Source: Biscogniauxia marginata (lineage: Eukaryota > Ascomycota > Sordariomycetes > Xylariales > Xylariaceae). Taken from it: a stretch of 64,000 bases of DNA. Under the pieces are notes generated by a model, which saw only the letters and a program-made list of their open reading frames with translations, was not told where the DNA came from and searched no databases. A program made the position numbers and the translations under genes. Shown in pieces: positions 61,130-64,000 of this stretch (within the stretch, counting starts at the first letter, position 1; each line of letters starts with the position of its first letter). The stretch spans positions 1,116,001-1,180,000 of the forward strand of contig MU404055.1 in the NCBI GenBank assembly GCA_022695795.1. Direction: 5' to 3'.

Positions 61130-61578
61130 ATGGACAACTTATCTGGACGTAGCATGGCTTATGGGTGAGTGGAAGACGCCTCTCCTTCTCCCTTGTTTGC
61201 CCCTCCCCCCCTTTGTCCCTCAATCCTTAGGGACTCAGACTCTCCCCAGTCCTTCATATCACTGACACAATACTCTTGTCATCCTGTAGTGCCCTCCCAT
61301 CCAAAGAGTCGCATAGGTTCTCTACCACCACCACCAACAACAACAACACCAACACCAACACCGCTGACAAGAATACGGAGTCCATGGGAGCGCGACGAGT
61401 GAAGGAGTTCATGGCTTCCAAGAACGAAGGTGGTGACCCAGTTACGGCGTTGGGCGTCCGAGGCGAGACGTCCGAATCCAGTACTGCTGCGCGCCGTGCC
61501 AAGGTAACTCAAGACATCAATACCTTTAAGGCACAGTACGATCGTCCGTCGGGCCCAGACACCTCGACCAGGCCTTGA
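61130..61578 (+). CDS. Small conserved-looking hydrophilic protein, unknown function
   Basis: Exons 61130-61164 and 61290-61578 (intron of 125 bases, GG/T junction) encode 107 residues. The sequence is hydrophilic with an Asn/Thr-rich patch (TTTTNNNNTNTNTADKNT), then a more ordered part: ESMGARRVKEFMASKNEGGDPVTALGVRGETSESSTAARRAKVTQDINTFKAQY. No membrane segment, cysteine or catalytic motif is present. I cannot assign a family. The splice joins a short first exon that supplies only the start. Confidence 0.6.
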
Positions 61579-62044
61579 ATGTGAGTAGCAAGCCGTACCT
61601 CCCACATATTGTCTGCTTCGAGTTCGAACGTGTCAAGGACATAACAAGGAGGGCCCCGAGTATTGATAGATAGATGTTGTCACCCATCACTGACGAATGC
61701 TAGACAGTATCGTCGAACCCGCCGAAACCTTCCTCTAGGTTGGGATATATCTTCGGCACCTCAACCTTGCAGTAGCTGGTCGCTATGGTTGAATCATGAT
61801 GAATAGCGTAGCATATGGCATTGGGATATTGTTGATGTGTATTCGGCACGGGAAAAAAAAAAAAAAAGGTCATGTATTGTGAATCAGGGCGAAGATAGGA
61901 ATTACATTAAACAATATGAAAAAGTCCTGTACGGACCGTACCCATGCCATATGCAAATGTCCCTATCGATAGGCCGAAACGTCATAACGCCGACCTAATG
62001 CAATTAAAAAATGGTTAGAGGGCTATTTCATTGCCCTAGTGGTG
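61579..62044. other. Convergent intergenic region
   Basis: About 470 bases between two convergent genes, including a poly-A run near 61853-61867 that could be part of a 3' UTR. No gene is seen. Confidence 0.5.
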
Positions 62045-63391
62045 TTACAGTGTGTCTGCAAGGCGCAAGACATAGGGCAAATTCCCATTGTCTTCTCTTG
62101 TCGCGAGCCTGATAACGGAGCTCTGGGAAAGAGATAGGCTTGAGCTGGACGGCTGACTGACAGGGTAAGGGCGTCTTGTCTGCGCAAAGCTCATGGTGCT
62201 TCTAGAACTTGGTGTCCGAGATAGCGCCGTACCTCCAGTCTTGCTTTTCGGCGTGGTGGGCGCCGTGCGATACTGGTGCCATGTATTCGAAGACGAGTTG
62301 CGCGCTGGGAGATTCGGTCTGCGCGGATGTGAGCGTGTGCTGCTTCTGCTGATACTGAAGGAGCTAGCTATGCTTCGTGTAGGTGTAGTAGGAGTGGTGT
62401 CTAAGGGAGCGTCATCGTCAATATGCCCATCGCTATCGGCGTAGCTGCTGCCGGGGTCCGGATAGCCGTATAGAATAGAGGTATCCAACGGCTGCATATT
62501 GCGCAACAACTCAGCGAAGAGGTGCGTCAGCCTCCGAAACATCGCGTTGGACATGGGACGAGTGGAGAAACGGGCTCGTTCATATGTATCCAAGAATTCA
62601 GATACATATTGAGAGCTCGGCAGCACATGAAGGCTTATGAGGTGAGAAATATAATCTCTCATGGACATGTTTAGCGCACGTTGAAGCAGGGCAACGGCAT
62701 CGGCATTGAGAGTCGGCGGTACCGCGCCGGGCTTGAAATCTGCGGGGGCCTGAGAGACTGCTTTCGCTTCGATGAGATTCGGCAGCTCGGAAAGGACGGT
62801 GCTGTACTGGAGGTTGGGTAGGTCTGGTGAGGCCGGCGAGCCCCAGCCGGGATGCTCAATTTCACCCCAAACAGGGCGCAGCTCCGGCAGAGCGATGCCC
62901 ATCTCATCTTCGACTGTCGCGGGCGGCTTCGACCTAAACAACTGGAGAGACTTTCTCCCCTCCTTCGCGGGCGCATCGTTCGCCTTGGCCTCATCCGACA
63001 CTTCTTCCACAATTGGCGGCAGCGTTTCTGGCGCGATGACTTTGGGGCGAGCCTCCCACGCGATGGCAGCACTCCTTCCCAGGCTAGTAGCAATCATTTT
63101 CCAAACTTCCTTGGTAATATCACCCTTGTCGATCGGGATCCATGTCTTGGGAATCGAGGCTAAGACTGTACGGGTAACATAGAGCCTGAGCGCATATACG
63201 AACAGTACAATTAGGAGGGCGAGAACGTAGACTATAGCGATGATGATGACGTTGATGAGTCGGTAGTGGTCGACCAAGACCTGGCGAACGAAGTCGCCGG
63301 GAACGACGAGTAGTAGGACAGCTAGTACAAGACACAAGAAGACGTAAATGGAGGTGTATACTACGCGAAAGATGATTCCGGCAGATGCCAT
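62045..63391 (-). CDS. DLT1: DLT1 (defect at low temperature 1) family membrane protein
   Basis: A single exon of 448 residues, the length of fungal DLT1 homologues. Two N-terminal membrane helices lie at about 8-32 (IFRVVYTSIYVFLCLVLAVL region) and 44-69 (LINVIIIAIVYVLALLIVLF region). They are followed by the family's ALRLYVTRTVLASIPKTWIPIDKGD and SLGRSAAIAWEARPKV blocks. A central helical domain contains ALNMSMRDYISHLISLHVLP, and the last third is Ser/Thr/Arg-rich and disordered. In yeast, loss of Dlt1 causes a cold-sensitive defect; the molecular role is unknown. Start at the ATG before MASAGIIF. The call is firm. Confidence 0.92.
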   Translation of the reverse strand: MASAGIIFRVVYTSIYVFLCLVLAVLLLVVPGDFVRQVLVDHYRLINVIIIAIVYVLALLIVLFVYALRLYVTRTVLASIPKTWIPIDKGDITKEVWKMIATSLGRSAAIAWEARPKVIAPETLPPIVEEVSDEAKANDAPAKEGRKSLQLFRSKPPATVEDEMGIALPELRPVWGEIEHPGWGSPASPDLPNLQYSTVLSELPNLIEAKAVSQAPADFKPGAVPPTLNADAVALLQRALNMSMRDYISHLISLHVLPSSQYVSEFLDTYERARFSTRPMSNAMFRRLTHLFAELLRNMQPLDTSILYGYPDPGSSYADSDGHIDDDAPLDTTPTTPTRSIASSFSISRSSTRSHPRRPNLPARNSSSNTWHQYRTAPTTPKSKTGGTALSRTPSSRSTMSFAQTRRPYPVSQPSSSSLSLSQSSVIRLATREDNGNLPYVLRLADTL

Positions 63392-64000
63392 GGTATTATA
63401 GAGGTTGATCGTGTTGGGTGAGGTGACATTATTGTATGGGGAGGCAATGCGTATGACCGCGATCGAGCTGGTCGCGATTGTTCGAAGCTCATATTAGGAG
63501 ACGGGCGCACATGGCGATTAATAGACAGATCGTACAATTATTCAAGAGTCTAGGAGTTGAAAAGCAAGAGAAATGAGGGGTATAGGTAAAAAGACAGTTG
63601 GGATTTGAAGAAGAACAAGGCTAGCATTAGCGAAAGAGGAGAAGAGCGAAGGTGACGATGGCGGAGGAAGAATGGGACAAGTTTAGATGAGACCTCTGAA
63701 CTCGGTACATACCTGTAATATTAGGTTTGTAGTTAGGAGATTGGGGAGATCGGAAGTTAAGATTGGCGGGTAGGGTGGGGAAGGTAGCCCGTCGTAGTGC
63801 ATACCTAGCACGAACCCGGGAGTTACCAGGTAGTATGCACGAAATAGATATGTACATACTACATACGTAGGTAGGTACATATGGAATAGACTTGGGTTCC
63901 CCACCAAGACAATATCAGGATAACTTAGTACGTATGTAGCTACTCAACCTACCTAGGTACCTTAGGTACTTTGCTTCACTCTTGGAGTTGTGTATACCAA
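63392..64000. other. Upstream region of DLT1, to window end
   Basis: Presumed DLT1 promoter and leader. A CTACCTAGGTACCTTAGGTAC palindromic cluster lies at about 63949-63970. No further gene is seen before the window ends. Confidence 0.5.

Overview
The window is nuclear DNA of a filamentous ascomycete (Pezizomycotina, most likely a Sordariomycete). The reasons are genes broken by short introns (mostly 50-135 bases with GT/AG ends and a CTAAC-type branch site), pyrimidine-rich leaders, GC-rich exons set in A+T-richer intergenic DNA, and gene families typical of hyphal fungi (RAM-network SOG2, striatin, Hce2/Ecp2-type effector, DLT1, Pin4/Cip-type RNA-binding protein). Exons were joined by hand from reading frame, splice signals and family conservation, so gene spans include introns.

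Layout. 0.9-15.3 kb is a dense housekeeping block: glutathione reductase (+), SOG2 (-), a short RecQ helicase (+), a BLOC-1 subunit 1-like protein (+), the very-long-chain enoyl-CoA reductase TSC13 (-) and a TRAF-type RING protein (+). After a 3.2 kb gene-free stretch comes a small three-exon IFI6/IFI27-like membrane protein (+), an AT-hook protein (-) and the ten-exon DEAD-box helicase HAS1 (-). 25-37 kb is gene-poor: one secreted cysteine-rich protein at 27 kb, then low-complexity DNA with a 10-N assembly gap flanked by poly-C/poly-G. At 37 kb lies a Pin4/Cip2-like RRM-R3H protein (+). 39-51 kb is again sparse and holds lineage-specific genes: a small membrane protein followed by frame-disrupted repeats, a secreted GlcG/HbpS-domain protein and an Hce2 effector-like protein. 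51-64 kb returns to conserved genes: striatin (-), a degenerate metallo-beta-lactamase-fold protein (+), a hotdog thioesterase (+), a small conserved protein (+) and DLT1 (-).

Functional picture. No biosynthetic gene cluster, CRISPR array, intact transposon, rRNA or convincing tRNA was found. SOG2 and striatin both belong to polarity and hyphal-fusion signalling networks but lie about 45 kb apart and nothing suggests co-regulation. The three predicted secreted proteins all sit in the gene-poor segments, which fits a compartmentalised genome in which secreted genes lie in sparse DNA between conserved blocks. The points most worth checking are the anomalous HAS1 exon 7/8 junction, the GC-AG intron in striatin, the IFI6/27-like gene with its duplicated N-terminal motif, and the YGDVG-repeat locus at 41-42 kb that changes frame twice.
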